Part shown: piece by piece, positions 52,584 through 62,232 of the stretch
Numbering within the stretch: position 1 is the first letter of the stretch
How the letters are laid out: each line of letters begins with the position of its first letter
From: Cellulomonas gilvus ATCC 13127
GTDB lineage: Bacteria; Actinomycetota; Actinomycetes; Actinomycetales; Cellulomonadaceae
Direction: 5' to 3'
NCBI RefSeq assembly: GCF_000218545.1
Contig: NC_015671.1
Coordinates: 2,480,001-2,544,000, forward strand
DNA: 64,000 nucleotides
Position numbers and translations under genes: made by a program
Notes under the pieces: model-generated
Seen by the model: only the letters and a program-made list of their open reading frames with translations
What the model was told of the DNA's origin: nothing
The model's database searches: none

Positions 52584-53897
52584 TCACAGCGGCAGGTACG
52601 GCCGGGGGTTGGTCGTCGCGCCGTTGAAGTACACCTCGAAGTGCAGGTGGCACGCGCCCGAGATGCCCGTGTTGCCGGCCCGCGCGATCAGCTGCCCGGC
52701 CTTCACCTTGGTACCGGGCGCCACGACGAACGACGACAGGTGGTTGTAGCTCGTCGCGAGCGTCCGCCCGTTGACGTCGTTGTGCGCGATCATCACCTGG
52801 TTGCCCCAGCCGTACCGGTACTGCGTCCACAGCACCGTGCCGGAGCGCGCGGCGTACACGTCGTTGCCGCAGTAGTCGCGCAGGTCGATACCCGCGTGCA
52901 GCCGCCAGTAGCGCAGCACGGGGTGGAACCGCATGCCGTACTCGGACGTGACGTAGATCGGCTTGGTCTGCGTGGGGTTGACGAACAGCGTGCCCGACGA
53001 GGACGGCGGGTCGGCCGGGTCGTCGGGACGGTCCTTGTCGCGCTCACGCTGGTCCCGGATCGCGTCGTTGAGGTCGTCCTCGATCCGGTCGGCCTCGCGG
53101 TTGATCTTGGCGAGCTGCTCGGTGATCTCGCCCTTCTTGGCCACCAGCTGCTGCTGCTTGGCCTGCTGCTCGGCCTGCAGGCCCTCGAGCTTGGTCTTGG
53201 CGCGGGCCGCGGCCTCCTTGGCCGCCTTGGCCTCGTCGACCTTGCCCTGCGCCTGCTCGCGCAGCTCACCGATCCGGCCCTGCACCGCGGTCAGGCGTTC
53301 GGCGGAGTTGCGGTTGCCGGACTCGGTGGCCTGCAGGTCGTCCAGCACCTGTGCGCGCGTGCGCAGCGCCATGCTGACCAGGTCGGCCCGCTCGATGAAG
53401 TCCTCGCTCGAGTCGGCGTCCAGGATCATGCTGACGCTCGAGACGTCGCCGCCGCCCCGGTACGCCTCACGCGCCATCTGGCCGATCGCCTCGCGCATGC
53501 GCGTCGCCTCGTCGGAGTCGGCCTCCATGGTGGTCTCGAGGTCCGCGGCCTGCTCCTGCGCGTCCTCGAGCCGGCCGGTGACCAGCGCGAGCTCACGCTT
53601 GGCCTTGGCGAACGTCGCGTTCGCCTCCTCGAGCGCCAGGCGCGCGGCGGGCAGCTGGGCCTGGATCTCCAGCAGGCGGTCGGAGACCGCGCCGAGCTCG
53701 CCCTCGAGGCCCTCCATGGCCTCCTCAGCGTCCGCCCGCTCGCGCTCGTTCTTGGCCTGCTCGCGCTCGGCGGCCTCGCGTCGGTCGTCGATCGCGTCGC
53801 CCATCGCGGGCGTCGCGGCGAACGCCAGACCGGCTAGCAGCGCGGCGACCGTGAGGGTCGCGGTTCGTCGGGACACGCGTCGGGGAACGGACAGCAT
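52584..53897 (-). CDS. M23 peptidoglycan endopeptidase with coiled coil (EnvC/PcsB-like)
   Basis: The 437-residue secreted protein has a signal peptide (ATLTVAALLAGLAFAATPAMG), a long coiled coil (about residues 40-270, rich in Glu, Ala, Lys and Gln), and a C-terminal M23 domain (about 320-430). Zinc ligands appear in RLHAGIDLRDYCG and in HLHFEVYF. The coiled coil plus hydrolase plan, and its position 2 bp after ftsX, match the hydrolases that FtsEX controls (EnvC, PcsB, RipC). It is expected to cleave peptidoglycan crosslinks during division. Coupling with ftsX ensures joint expression. smpB follows 130 bp downstream. Confidence 0.9.
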   Translation of the reverse strand: MLSVPRRVSRRTATLTVAALLAGLAFAATPAMGDAIDDRREAAEREQAKNERERADAEEAMEGLEGELGAVSDRLLEIQAQLPAARLALEEANATFAKAKRELALVTGRLEDAQEQAADLETTMEADSDEATRMREAIGQMAREAYRGGGDVSSVSMILDADSSEDFIERADLVSMALRTRAQVLDDLQATESGNRNSAERLTAVQGRIGELREQAQGKVDEAKAAKEAAARAKTKLEGLQAEQQAKQQQLVAKKGEITEQLAKINREADRIEDDLNDAIRDQRERDKDRPDDPADPPSSSGTLFVNPTQTKPIYVTSEYGMRFHPVLRYWRLHAGIDLRDYCGNDVYAARSGTVLWTQYRYGWGNQVMIAHNDVNGRTLATSYNHLSSFVVAPGTKVKAGQLIARAGNTGISGACHLHFEVYFNGATTNPRPYLPL

Positions 53898-53899
53898 CG

Positions 53900-54814
53900 T
53901 CACACCTTCGTGTAGCGGCTCAGGGTCACCAGCGAGGAGATCGCCGCGAGCAGGATCGCCGCGGCCACCAGGAACGGCGCGACCGTGAGCACGTCGGCCG
54001 TCGTCACGTACGGGATCCAGCTCACGGTGCCGCCCAGCCAGTCGGTCACCAGGTACTCCACGCCCAGCCACAGCCCGCCCACCGCGAGCAGCGAGCCGAC
54101 CGTCGCGGCGATCGCGCCCTCGAGCATGAACGGGAGCTGGATGAACAGGTTGGACGCGCCGACCAGGCGCATGATCCCGGTCTCACGGCGGCGCGAGAGC
54201 GCCGACAGGCGGATGGTCGTGGTGATGAGCAGGACGGCCGCGATGAGCATCACGGCGGCGAGCCCACCCGTGAGCAGCGTCGCCCGGTCGATCACCAGGA
54301 ACAGCCGGTCGAACAGCCGCCGCTGGTCCTGCACGGCCTCCACGCCCTGCCGGCCCGAGACGACCTCCGCGACCACCTGGTACTGCGACGGGTCGGTCAG
54401 CTTGATCCGGTAGGACGAGTTCATGTCGTCGACGGTCGCCACCGAGGCCCACGACTGGTCGCCGAACTGCTTGCGGAAGGAGCTGAACGCCTCCTCCTTC
54501 GTCTCGAAGAAGATCTCCTCGACGAACGGCTTGACTTCGGGCTCGGCGAGCGCGTCGAGGATCGCCGTCTTCTGGTCCTCGGTCACCTCGCCGCTCGCGC
54601 ACGTGGGCTCGGGCGACGTGGCCGGGCACAGGAACACCGAGACCTCGACCTTGTCGTACCAGTCGTCCTTCATCTTGCCGATCTGCAGCTGCAGCAGGGC
54701 CGCGCTGCCGACGAACGTCAGCGAGACGAACGTGACGAGGATGACCGAGATGGTCATCGACAGGTTCCGGCGAAGACCGATGCCGATCTCGGAGAGGATG
54801 AATCGCAGTCGCAC
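53900..54814 (-). CDS. ftsX: Cell division membrane protein FtsX
   Basis: The 304-residue protein has four transmembrane helices and a large extracellular loop after the first, as in FtsX. The N-terminus RLRFILSEIGIGLRRNLSMTIS is highly typical of actinobacterial FtsX. The extracellular loop carries two cysteines (LCPATSPEPTCASG). Near the end, ETGIMRLVGASNLFIQLPF is the cytoplasmic coupling helix region. FtsE and FtsX form an ABC-type complex that transmits ATP hydrolysis to a periplasmic peptidoglycan hydrolase, here the M23 protein. GTG 54814 is 11 bp after the ftsE stop. Confidence 0.95.
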   Translation of the reverse strand: MRLRFILSEIGIGLRRNLSMTISVILVTFVSLTFVGSAALLQLQIGKMKDDWYDKVEVSVFLCPATSPEPTCASGEVTEDQKTAILDALAEPEVKPFVEEIFFETKEEAFSSFRKQFGDQSWASVATVDDMNSSYRIKLTDPSQYQVVAEVVSGRQGVEAVQDQRRLFDRLFLVIDRATLLTGGLAAVMLIAAVLLITTTIRLSALSRRRETGIMRLVGASNLFIQLPFMLEGAIAATVGSLLAVGGLWLGVEYLVTDWLGGTVSWIPYVTTADVLTVAPFLVAAAILLAAISSLVTLSRYTKV

Positions 54815-54825
54815 GGCCGTCCCCC

Positions 54826-55515
54826 TCAGCGATCCGAGCCGTAGACACCGCGCGACTGGTCGCGCACCAGCTCGCCCGTGGCGAGCTCGACGACGCGCTT
54901 GCGCATCTGGTCGACGATCTCGTCGTCGTGCGTGGCCATGACCACCGTGGTGCCGGTGCGGTTGATCCGGTCGAGCAGGCGCATGATCCCCAGGGACGTG
55001 GTCGGGTCGAGGTTGCCGGTCGGCTCGTCGCACAGCAGGATCTGCGGCCGGTTGACGAACGCGCGCGCGATCGCCACGCGCTGCTGCTCACCGCCGGACA
55101 GCTCGTGCGGGCGACGCTTCTCCTTGCCCCCGAGCCCCACCATCTCGAGCACGTCGGGCACGGTGGTGAGGATCTGGTGGCGCGGCTTGCCGATCACCTG
55201 CAGCGCGAACGCGACGTTCTCGAAGACCGTCTTGTTGGGCAGGAGGCGGAAGTCCTGGAAGACCGCGCCGATCTGCCGGCGCAGCTGCGGGACCTTCCAC
55301 GACGAGAGCGACCCGAGCTCCTTGCCCGCGACGAACACCTTGCCGGCCGAGGCGCGCTCCTCGCGCAGCACCAGCCGCAGGAAGGTGGACTTGCCCGAGC
55401 CGGACGCGCCGACGAGGAACACGAACTCGCCGCGCTCGACGTCGAGCGAGACGCGGTCCAGCGCGGGCCTCGCGCCGCGCGCATAGACCTTGGTGACGTT
55501 CTCGAACTTGATCAC
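54826..55515 (-). CDS. ftsE: Cell division ATP-binding protein FtsE
   Basis: The 229-residue ABC ATPase begins [33 protein letters not shown], typical of FtsE. Walker A is GASGSGKST, the signature is [14 protein letters not shown] and Walker B is [11 protein letters not shown]. It powers FtsX. In many actinobacteria prfB lies directly upstream. Here a sugar-transport island and its terminator lie between ftsE and prfB, so ftsE must have its own promoter in the 181-bp gap before it. The GTG start at 55515 is followed by conserved sequence at once. Confidence 0.97.
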   Translation of the reverse strand: MIKFENVTKVYARGARPALDRVSLDVERGEFVFLVGASGSGKSTFLRLVLREERASAGKVFVAGKELGSLSSWKVPQLRRQIGAVFQDFRLLPNKTVFENVAFALQVIGKPRHQILTTVPDVLEMVGLGGKEKRRPHELSGGEQQRVAIARAFVNRPQILLCDEPTGNLDPTTSLGIMRLLDRINRTGTTVVMATHDDEIVDQMRKRVVELATGELVRDQSRGVYGSDR

Positions 55516-55655
55516 GGTGCTCGCTCAGCTCGCCGGACACGGACTGCGGCCGAGGGCACGGCCTCGTCGAGACTAGGCATCCGTCCTGGGGGTCCGGCCG
55601 GGCGACACGCCGGAGCGTGCGGAGGTCCCGTGAAGGCCGCCTGCGACGCGCGCGC

Positions 55656-55689
55656 CCGCGGGCGGCGAAACGTGACGAACCGCCCGCGG
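55656..55689 (-). terminator. Stem-loop after the sugar ABC ATPase
   Basis: CCGCGGGCGG and CCGCCCGCGG form a 10-bp stem around a 14-nt loop (55656-55665 with 55680-55689), just beyond the ATPase stop on the minus strand. It insulates ftsE from the sugar island. Confidence 0.6.
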
Positions 55690-55696
55690 CGAGCGG

Positions 55697-56467
55697 TCAG
55701 CGCAGCGCCTGCACGCGCGGACCGCGCCGCACCGTGGCCCCCGTGATCGCCGCGAGGACCTCCTCATGGCTGGTGGTCGACGCCGTGAACGTCCCGTTGT
55801 TGCGCCCGTGCCGCAGCACGACGATGCGGTCCGAGACCGCGCGCACGTCGGTCATGTTGTGACTGATGAGGATCACGCCCAGGCCCAGCTCGCGCAGCCG
55901 CTCGATGTGCGTGAGGACCTCCGCGGTCCCCGCGACGGACAGCGACGCGGTGGGCTCGTCGAGCACGACGATGCGCGGGTCGCCGATCAGCGTGCGCGCG
56001 ATCGCCACCGCCTGGCGCTGCCCGGCCGAGAGCGTCGACAACGGCGTGCGGACCGACGGGATGCGGCTGTTCAGCGCGTCGAGCGCGCGGCGGGCCGTGG
56101 CCTCCATGTAGCCGTCGTCACGCAGCGGGCCCCGGTGGATCTCGCGGCCGAGGTACAGGTTGCTGGTGACGTCCAGGTTGTCGCACAGCGCCAGGTCCTG
56201 GAAGACCGTGGCCACGCCCAGCTCGCGCGCCGCCGCGGGCGTGGGGATCGCGGTCGGCTCGCCGTCGATCTCGATGAGCCCGGAGTCTGCCACGTACGCA
56301 CCCGCGATGATCTTGGCGAGCGTGGACTTGCCGGCGCCGTTGTCCCCCACCAGCGCGACCACCTCGTGCGCATGCACGTCCAGGTCCACGCCGACCAGCG
56401 CCTCGACCGCGCCGAAGCTCTTGCTGATGCCGCGCATCGACAGCAGCGGCACGGGCGTCGCGCTCAT
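55697..56467 (-). CDS. Single-domain sugar ABC transporter ATP-binding protein (FrcA-like)
   Basis: The 256-residue ATPase has Walker A GDNGAGKST, signature LSAGQRQAVAIAR (Ala replaces the usual second Gly of LSGGQ), and Walker B VVLDEPTASLS. Single-domain ATPases of this type (FrcA, XylG C-half) pair with fructose- or ribose-like permeases, whereas the mmsA gene nearby is a normal two-domain type. The permease for this gene is not adjacent. It has a likely promoter of its own (56505-56533) and a GAGCAG region before ATG 56467. The function is probably sugar import, with substrate unknown. Confidence 0.88.
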   Translation of the reverse strand: MSATPVPLLSMRGISKSFGAVEALVGVDLDVHAHEVVALVGDNGAGKSTLAKIIAGAYVADSGLIEIDGEPTAIPTPAAARELGVATVFQDLALCDNLDVTSNLYLGREIHRGPLRDDGYMEATARRALDALNSRIPSVRTPLSTLSAGQRQAVAIARTLIGDPRIVVLDEPTASLSVAGTAEVLTHIERLRELGLGVILISHNMTDVRAVSDRIVVLRHGRNNGTFTASTTSHEEVLAAITGATVRRGPRVQALR

Positions 56468-56504
56468 CTGCTCACCTGATCTTCGTCGAACACGTGGTTG
56501 CTGT

Positions 56505-56533
56505 AGTGAAGTGTCCCACTGCTGCGCCGTCAA
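56505..56533 (-). promoter_or_regulatory. Likely promoter for the FrcA-like gene
   Basis: On the minus strand TTGACG (56528-56533, overlapping the ROK stop) is 17 nt from TTCACT (56505-56510). This gives the ATPase gene a promoter separate from ROK. Confidence 0.45.
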
Positions 56534-57732
56534 CCCAGTCCCCCGACGTCGACGGTCTCCTCCACGCTCAGCGGCACGTCCGTGGACTGGACCGCGAGCG
56601 CGAGCGCCCCCACCATCTCGGCGCGCGAGCCGAGCCCGGCGCGCACCACCTCGAGCGGCGCGATCCGGTTGGGCAGCGCGTACCGCTGCAGCGCGGCGCG
56701 CAGCGGCGCGACGAGCGTCTCCCCGGTCTCGGCCAGCTCACCGCCGATCACGACGACCTGCGGGTTGACCGCGAGCGCCAGGCCGGCCACGGCCGTGCCG
56801 ATCACCGAGCCCGCCTCGGCGACCGCGTCGCCGCAGCGTTCGTCCCCCTGATTGGCCCGCTGCACCACGTCCCGCAGGCTCGCGATGCCGGGCACCGGGC
56901 CGATCGCGTCGAGCAGCGCGCTCGAGCCGACCACGGTGTCCAGGCAGCCGCGGCGCCCGCAGCGGCACTCGTCGCCGTCGGGCGCCACGGTGAGGTGGCC
57001 GATCTCCCCCGCGGTGCCCGCGAAGCCGCGGAACACCTGGTTGCCGAGCACGATCCCCGCACCCACGCCGTAGGACGCACGCACGAACAGGCTGTCGCTG
57101 AAGTCGCGGGCCGCACCCGCGGTGGACTCGGCGAACGCCCCGAGGTTCGCGTCGTTGTCGACGTAGACGGGCAGGTCCAGTCGCTTGGACAGCACCTGGC
57201 CCAGGTGCACGTCGTCCCAGCCGGGCATGATCCCGTGCACGGAGATCATGCCGGTCGCGGCGTCGACGGGGGCGGGCACGCCCACACCCATCCCGACGAT
57301 GTCCTGCAGCGACGCCCCGACCCGCTCGAGCAGGTCCACCACCAGCAGCGCGACCCGGTCGAGCGTGGTGTCCACGCGGTGCTCCACGGGCAGCGGCAGC
57401 GTCTGCTCCGCGAGGATCTCGTGGCTGAAGTCCCCGAGCGCCACCCGCAGGTGGCGGTGGCCGATCTGGATGCCGGCCGCCAGGCCCACGCGGCGGGCGA
57501 GCGTGACCATCTGGGCACGCCGCCCGCTGCGTGTGGTCGCGACGGTGTCGACGACGCCCGCGGCATACAGCTCACGGACGATCGTCGACACCGTCGCCTG
57601 CGACAACCCGGTCGCCGTGGCGAGCTCGACCTGGGTGAGCCCGCCGTACCGCTTGACGGTCTCGACGACGAGCTGGCGGTTCGCCTCGCGCAGCGACGAC
57701 TGGGAGCCGGCTGCACCTGCGGGCCTGCTCAC
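56530..57732 (-). CDS. ROK family transcriptional regulator
   Basis: The 400-residue protein has an N-terminal winged HTH (GGLTQVELATATGLSQATVSTIVRELYAAG, about residues 30-58) and a ROK sugar-binding domain. The domain shows VDNDANLGAFAES, the zinc cluster CRCGRRGCLDTVVG, and VVVIGGELAETGE. ROK repressors usually respond to a sugar or sugar phosphate and control transport or catabolic genes. This one sits between mmsB and the FrcA-like ATPase, so both are candidate targets. GTG 57732 has AAGGTG 5 nt upstream. The ATP-binding motif of ROK kinases is not expected in regulators and was not clearly seen. Confidence 0.9.
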   Translation of the reverse strand: MSRPAGAAGSQSSLREANRQLVVETVKRYGGLTQVELATATGLSQATVSTIVRELYAAGVVDTVATTRSGRRAQMVTLARRVGLAAGIQIGHRHLRVALGDFSHEILAEQTLPLPVEHRVDTTLDRVALLVVDLLERVGASLQDIVGMGVGVPAPVDAATGMISVHGIMPGWDDVHLGQVLSKRLDLPVYVDNDANLGAFAESTAGAARDFSDSLFVRASYGVGAGIVLGNQVFRGFAGTAGEIGHLTVAPDGDECRCGRRGCLDTVVGSSALLDAIGPVPGIASLRDVVQRANQGDERCGDAVAEAGSVIGTAVAGLALAVNPQVVVIGGELAETGETLVAPLRAALQRYALPNRIAPLEVVRAGLGSRAEMVGALALAVQSTDVPLSVEETVDVGGLG

Positions 57733-57767
57733 GCTGGCACCTTAGTGGTCGAGTCCTGGACGGACGA

Positions 57768-58994
57768 TCAGCTCGTGCCCGCGCGCCGCTTGTTGATCAG
57801 GTCGAACGCGACGGCTGCGAGCAGGACGAGGCCCTTGATGGCCTGCTGCCACGCCGGGTCGACGACCATGATCGACAGGCCCATGTTGAGCACGCCCATG
57901 ATCAGCGCACCGACGATCGCGCCGGAGATCCGGCCGATGCCGCCCGTGACGGCCGCGCCACCGATGAAGCACGCCGCGATCGCGTCGAGCTCGTAGTTCT
58001 GACCCGCGGCCGCGACGGCCGCACCGAGGCGACCGGTCGTGACGATGGCTGCGATACCCGCCAGCGCACCGATGTTGACGAAGATCAGGAAGTCGACGCG
58101 CTTGGTGTTGACGCCCGACAGGCTCGCGGCGGAGCGGTTGCCACCGATCGCGTAGATGTGCCGGCCGAACACCGTGCGCCCCATGAGGAACGTGTAGGCG
58201 ACGATCAGCAGGCCGACGATCACCAGGATGATCGGCGTGCCGCCCGTGGACAGCGACAGGATGACGGCCAGGAAGCCGATCGCGACCGCGACGCCCACGA
58301 GCTTGGCCGCGAACGCGCCGGTCGACTCCATGTGCAGCTCGTGCTTGCGGAGCTGGGCGCGGGCCCGGAACTGCGCGAACGCGAACGCGCCGATGGCCAG
58401 GGCGCCGATCACCAGCGTGACCACGTCGAGCTTGCCGACGAACCCGAGGGAGTTGGGCAGCGAGCCGTTGGCGATCTTCTTGAAGCCGTCGTCGGACACG
58501 GCGAGCGTCTTGCCGACCACCGCGAGCGCGAGGCCGCGGAAGATGAGCATGCCCGCCAACGTGACGATGAACGCCGGGATCCCGACGTACGCGACCCAGA
58601 AGCCCTGCCAGGCGCCCACGGCCGCACCGATCGCGATGCCGATGAGGACAGCCATCGGCCACGAGAAGCCCCAGTCCGACATCGACACCGCTACGACGCC
58701 GCCGATGAGGGCCACGACGGACCCCACGGACAGGTCGATGTGACCGGCGACGATGACCATGACCATGCCGATGGCCAGGATCATCACGTACGCGTTCTGC
58801 TGGAACAGCGCCGCGACGTTGTTCGCGAGCAGCAGGCGCCCGTCCGTCAGGAACTGGAACAGCAGCACCACGACGACGAGCGCCGCGAAGATGCCGTACT
58901 GGCGCGCGTTGCCGCCCAGGCCCGACAGGCGCTGGCTCAGCGGGACGCGGTCCCCCGGCGGCACGGTGGGTGCGAGGTTGGTCTCGGTGCTCAT
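57768..58994 (-). CDS. mmsB: Sugar ABC transporter permease, MmsB/GguB-like
   Basis: The 408-residue membrane protein has about ten predicted helices and belongs to the ribose/xylose/multiple-monosaccharide permease group. The motifs [16 protein letters not shown] and [19 protein letters not shown] are typical. With MmsA and ChvE it makes a high-affinity importer for aldose monosaccharides such as xylose, arabinose, galactose or glucose. The start overlaps mmsA by ATGA at 58991-58994. An insertion of about 80 residues in the middle ([17 protein letters not shown]) is normal for the MmsB subgroup. Confidence 0.92.
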   Translation of the reverse strand: MSTETNLAPTVPPGDRVPLSQRLSGLGGNARQYGIFAALVVVVLLFQFLTDGRLLLANNVAALFQQNAYVMILAIGMVMVIVAGHIDLSVGSVVALIGGVVAVSMSDWGFSWPMAVLIGIAIGAAVGAWQGFWVAYVGIPAFIVTLAGMLIFRGLALAVVGKTLAVSDDGFKKIANGSLPNSLGFVGKLDVVTLVIGALAIGAFAFAQFRARAQLRKHELHMESTGAFAAKLVGVAVAIGFLAVILSLSTGGTPIILVIVGLLIVAYTFLMGRTVFGRHIYAIGGNRSAASLSGVNTKRVDFLIFVNIGALAGIAAIVTTGRLGAAVAAAGQNYELDAIAACFIGGAAVTGGIGRISGAIVGALIMGVLNMGLSIMVVDPAWQQAIKGLVLLAAVAFDLINKRRAGTS

Positions 58995-60550
58995 CGGACA
59001 GTCACGTCCTTCTCCATGGTCATGTAGTGCATGAGTCGCTCCTGGGTCGCCTCGGCGCGGGCGACCTCGCCCGTGATGCGACCCTGCGACAGGGCGTAGA
59101 TGCGGTCACAGATGCCGAGCAGCTCCGGCAGCTCCGAGGAGATGACGATGACGCCCTTCCCCTCGTCCGCGAGGCGGTTGATGATCGTGTAGATCTCGTA
59201 CTTCGCCCCGACGTCGATGCCACGCGTGGGCTCGTCGAGGATCAGCACGTCCGGGTCGGAGTAGATCCACTTGCTCAGGACGACCTTCTGCTGGTTGCCG
59301 CCGGACAGCTTGCCGACCAGCGCCTCGACGCTGGGCGTGCGGATGTTCATGTCCTTGCGGAACCGCTCGGCCACCTTGAGCTCGGCGTTGCGGTCGATGA
59401 CCCCGCGGCGCGAGACCTTCTCGATCGCGGCGCCCGAGATGTTCTCCCGGATCGTCGTGATGAGGTTGAGGCCGTAGTGCTTGCGGTCCTCGGTCGCGTA
59501 CGCGAGGCCGGCGTCGATCGCCTGCCCCACCGAGTGCAGGTGGATCTCCTGGCCGTCCTTGAAGACGCGCCCGGAGATGTGCGCCCCGTAGGAGCGCCCG
59601 AACACCGACATCGCGAGCTCGGTGCGGCCGGCGCCCATGAGGCCTGCCAGCCCCACGATCTCGCCGCGGCGCACGTTGAGCGACGCGTTGTCGACGACCT
59701 TGCGGGCCTGGTCGAGCGGGTGGTGCACGGTCCAGTCCTCGATGCGCAGCACCTCGGCGCCGATGGTCGGCGTGTGGTCCGGGAAGCGCTGGTCGAGCGA
59801 GCGACCCACCATCCCGCGGATGATGCGCTCCTCGCTGACCTTCTCGGTGCCGTGCATGTCCAGCGACTCGATCGTCTGGCCGTCGCGGATGATCGTCGTG
59901 GTGTCCGCGATCGCCTCGATCTCGTTCAGCTTGTGGCTGATGATGATCGAGGTGATCCCGTGGTCACGCAGACCGCTGATGAGACCGAGCAGGTGGGCCG
60001 AGTCCTCGTCGTTCAGGGCCGCCGTGGGCTCGTCGAGGATGAGGAGCTTGACCTCCTTGGACAGGGCCTTGGCGATCTCGACCAGCTGCTGCTTGCCGAC
60101 GCCGATGTCCTTGATCTTGGTGTCCGGCAGCTCGTTGAGGCCGACCCGCGCGAGCAGCTTGGCGGCCTCCGCGTTGGTGCGGTTCCAGTCGATGACGCCG
60201 CGCGCCGCGCGCTCGTTGCCGAGGTAGATGTTCTCGGCGATCGACAGGAACGGCGAGAGCGCGAGCTCCTGGTGGATGATCACGATGCCGACGTGCTCCG
60301 AGTCGCGGATGCCGCGGAACTCGGCGGTCTGGCCCTCGAAGACGATGTCGCCCTCATAGGTGCCGTGCGGGTACACGCCCGAGAGCACCTTCATGAGGGT
60401 CGACTTGCCCGCGCCGTTCTCGCCGCAGATCGCGTGGATCTCGCCGCGGCGCACGGACAGGTTCACGTGGGAGAGCGCGAGCACACCGGGGAAACGCTTG
60501 GTGATGTCCCGCATCTCGAGGATGTTGTCGGGTGTTGCAGTGGTGTCCAT
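58991..60550 (-). CDS. mmsA: Sugar ABC transporter ATP-binding protein, MmsA/GguA-like
   Basis: The 519-residue protein has two ABC domains. The first has GENGAGKST, a Q-loop region [11 protein letters not shown], and [12 protein letters not shown]; the second has the degenerate [10 protein letters not shown], a signature [14 protein letters not shown], and [19 protein letters not shown]. This is the standard two-domain layout for monosaccharide importers. The ATG overlaps nothing upstream; a 145-bp gap with a strong hairpin separates it from chvE, while mmsB follows with ATGA overlap. It supplies ATP-driven transport for the ChvE-type binding protein. Confidence 0.95.
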   Translation of the reverse strand: MDTTATPDNILEMRDITKRFPGVLALSHVNLSVRRGEIHAICGENGAGKSTLMKVLSGVYPHGTYEGDIVFEGQTAEFRGIRDSEHVGIVIIHQELALSPFLSIAENIYLGNERAARGVIDWNRTNAEAAKLLARVGLNELPDTKIKDIGVGKQQLVEIAKALSKEVKLLILDEPTAALNDEDSAHLLGLISGLRDHGITSIIISHKLNEIEAIADTTTIIRDGQTIESLDMHGTEKVSEERIIRGMVGRSLDQRFPDHTPTIGAEVLRIEDWTVHHPLDQARKVVDNASLNVRRGEIVGLAGLMGAGRTELAMSVFGRSYGAHISGRVFKDGQEIHLHSVGQAIDAGLAYATEDRKHYGLNLITTIRENISGAAIEKVSRRGVIDRNAELKVAERFRKDMNIRTPSVEALVGKLSGGNQQKVVLSKWIYSDPDVLILDEPTRGIDVGAKYEIYTIINRLADEGKGVIVISSELPELLGICDRIYALSQGRITGEVARAEATQERLMHYMTMEKDVTVR

Positions 60551-60636
60551 CTCGACCTCGGTCCTTGCCCGGTCCTTGTCCGGGTCCTGGCTGCCCGCCT
60601 GACGGCGGGACGGTTCCGTCCCTGTGGTGCGGCCGA

Positions 60637-60676
60637 CCGGCCGCCGGTGCGCGCAGGGGCACGCACCGGCGGCCGG
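60637..60676 (-). terminator. Partial terminator between chvE and mmsA
   Basis: A perfect 15-bp stem (60637-60651 with 60662-60676) with a 10-nt loop lies 20 nt after the chvE stop on the minus strand. It may lower transcription of mmsA and mmsB relative to the binding protein. Confidence 0.65.
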
Positions 60677-60695
60677 ACGACGCGTCAGGACCGGG

Positions 60696-61838
60696 TCACA
60701 GACCCAGGTCGGATGCCGAGTAGAACTCCGAGTCGACGAGCGCCGACTGGATCGTGTCCGGCGTGACGACCATCGGGTCGAGCAGGTTCGTCGGGACGAC
60801 CTTGACGTTGTTGTTGTACGTCTTCTCGTCGTTCACCGTGACCGTCTCACCCTTGACGATCTGCTGGACCATCTCGGCCACGGCGTCGCCCAGGGCGCGC
60901 GTGTCCTTCCAGACCGTCATGGACTGCTTGCCGTCGATCATGTTGAGCACGTTCGCCTGGTCGGCGTCCTGGCCGGTCAGCACGGGCCAGTCGCCACCCT
61001 CGCCGGCCTTGTAGCCGGCGCTCTCGAGCGCCTGCGCGATGCCCAGGGCGAGCGAGTCGTTCGGGGACAGCACCGCGTCGAGCTTGGTCCCGTCGTTGTA
61101 GAACGAGCTCAGGCGGTTCTCCATCTCGGCCTGCGCGTCGTCCGAGCCCCAGCCGAGGATGCCGATCGAGGTCCACTCCTCGTTGGTCTTCGGGGCCTTG
61201 CCCGACTTCGCGACGAGCTGGCCGCTCTCGACGTACTGGCTCAGGATGTCCCACGCGCCGGAGAAGAAGAACTTGGCGTTGTTGTCGTCCGGCGAACCGG
61301 CGAAGGGCTCGAAGTTGTAGGGGCCCTCGCCCGAGTCCAGCTTGAGCTGGTCGCGGATGAACTCGCCCTGCAGCTGGCCGACCTTGTAGTTGTCGAACGT
61401 GGCGTAGTAGTCGACGTTCGGGGTGTCGTTGATCAGGCGGTCGTACGCGATGACCTTGACGTCCTTCTCCGCCGCCTTCTCCAGCACCGGGCCGAGGGCC
61501 GTGCCGTCGATCGACGCGATCACGAGGACCTTGGCGCCCTCGTTGATCATGTTCTCGATCTGCGTGATCTGCTGGTCGACCTTGTTGTCGGCGTACTGCA
61601 GCGAGGTGTCGAAACCGGCGGTCTCGAGCAGCTCGGTCAGGTGCGCGCCGTCACGGTTCCAGCGCTCGAGGCTCTTGGTCGGCATCGCGATGCCGATGAG
61701 GCCACCCGTGTCGCCGCCGGCGGTGGTGCCGCCCGTGGGGTCGTCGCTCGCGCGCTCGCTGCTGCAGGCGGCCAGCGAGGCGGTCAGGAGGCCGGCCGTG
61801 GCGAACACGACTGCAGCCTTCTTCCAGGTCTTGGACAT
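60696..61838 (-). CDS. chvE: Sugar-binding lipoprotein of the ChvE type
   Basis: The 380-residue protein has a lipoprotein signal ([20 protein letters not shown], lipobox LAA|C) and a periplasmic-binding-protein type 1 fold. [21 protein letters not shown] and [26 protein letters not shown] match ChvE/MglB-like proteins, and [23 protein letters not shown] is characteristic of ChvE. It captures monosaccharides outside the cell for MmsA and MmsB. A GAGGAG site lies 9 nt before ATG 61838. A hairpin after the stop could favour its expression over the ATPase gene. Confidence 0.93.
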   Translation of the reverse strand: MSKTWKKAAVVFATAGLLTASLAACSSERASDDPTGGTTAGGDTGGLIGIAMPTKSLERWNRDGAHLTELLETAGFDTSLQYADNKVDQQITQIENMINEGAKVLVIASIDGTALGPVLEKAAEKDVKVIAYDRLINDTPNVDYYATFDNYKVGQLQGEFIRDQLKLDSGEGPYNFEPFAGSPDDNNAKFFFSGAWDILSQYVESGQLVAKSGKAPKTNEEWTSIGILGWGSDDAQAEMENRLSSFYNDGTKLDAVLSPNDSLALGIAQALESAGYKAGEGGDWPVLTGQDADQANVLNMIDGKQSMTVWKDTRALGDAVAEMVQQIVKGETVTVNDEKTYNNNVKVVPTNLLDPMVVTPDTIQSALVDSEFYSASDLGL

Positions 61839-62220
61839 CGTCGTCTGCTCCTCTGGTTCAGCTCCCGGGGCATGCGTCGCGGCGGTGCGCCGTCGCACTG
61901 GGTGTGTGAGCCGCCCATGGCTCACCGCCCCGGGGGTGACGGTTGGATTCAAGTCTCAAAGCCATGACTTCCGCAAGCGCCGTTACCAAAGCGTGTCCTG
62001 ACGGTGATCTGCCGTGCGTGGGGTCCGTGACATTGGTTCACTTCACGATCTGAAGAGATGCCGTCGCGACCTGCGCCTCCGCTCCGACCGCCTGGCCGCG
62101 ACGCGGCACGCGCGCGCTGGGGGCGGCGCGCACAGTTCACCCGCTCGGGCGACCCGGCCCGCCGCAAGGCGGGGCGCGCCGAGCCGGGACCAACGTCACC
62201 CCACCAGGCCCCGCACCCGA
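61839..62220. other. Divergent regulatory region between chvE and lacI
   Basis: This 382-bp region has no gene. It holds the ribosome binding site of chvE, a lower-GC stretch at about 61940-62060 where the chvE promoter probably lies, and a short inverted repeat CTTCA-N5-TGAAG near 62041. A half-site resembling LacI operators (TTTGGTAACGG on the minus strand near 61982) is present but is not a full palindrome. Confidence 0.4.
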
Positions 62221-62226
62221 CAGAAT
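62221..62226 (+). promoter_or_regulatory. Possible -10 element for a leaderless lacI-type gene
   Basis: CAGAAT ends 6 nt before GTG 62233, with no ribosome binding site. It matches TATAAT at four positions. Confidence 0.4.
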
Positions 62227-62232
62227 CGACGC

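Noticed and set aside
61975..62000. LacI operator half-site TTTGGTAACGG
   Set aside because: The second half of the palindrome is missing, so it cannot be called an operator.
56500..62050. Shared 8-mer GTGAAGTG before the FrcA-like gene and in the chvE-lacI gap, as a possible ROK operator
   Set aside because: An 8-base match between two regions of this size is expected by chance, and neither copy is a convincing palindrome.
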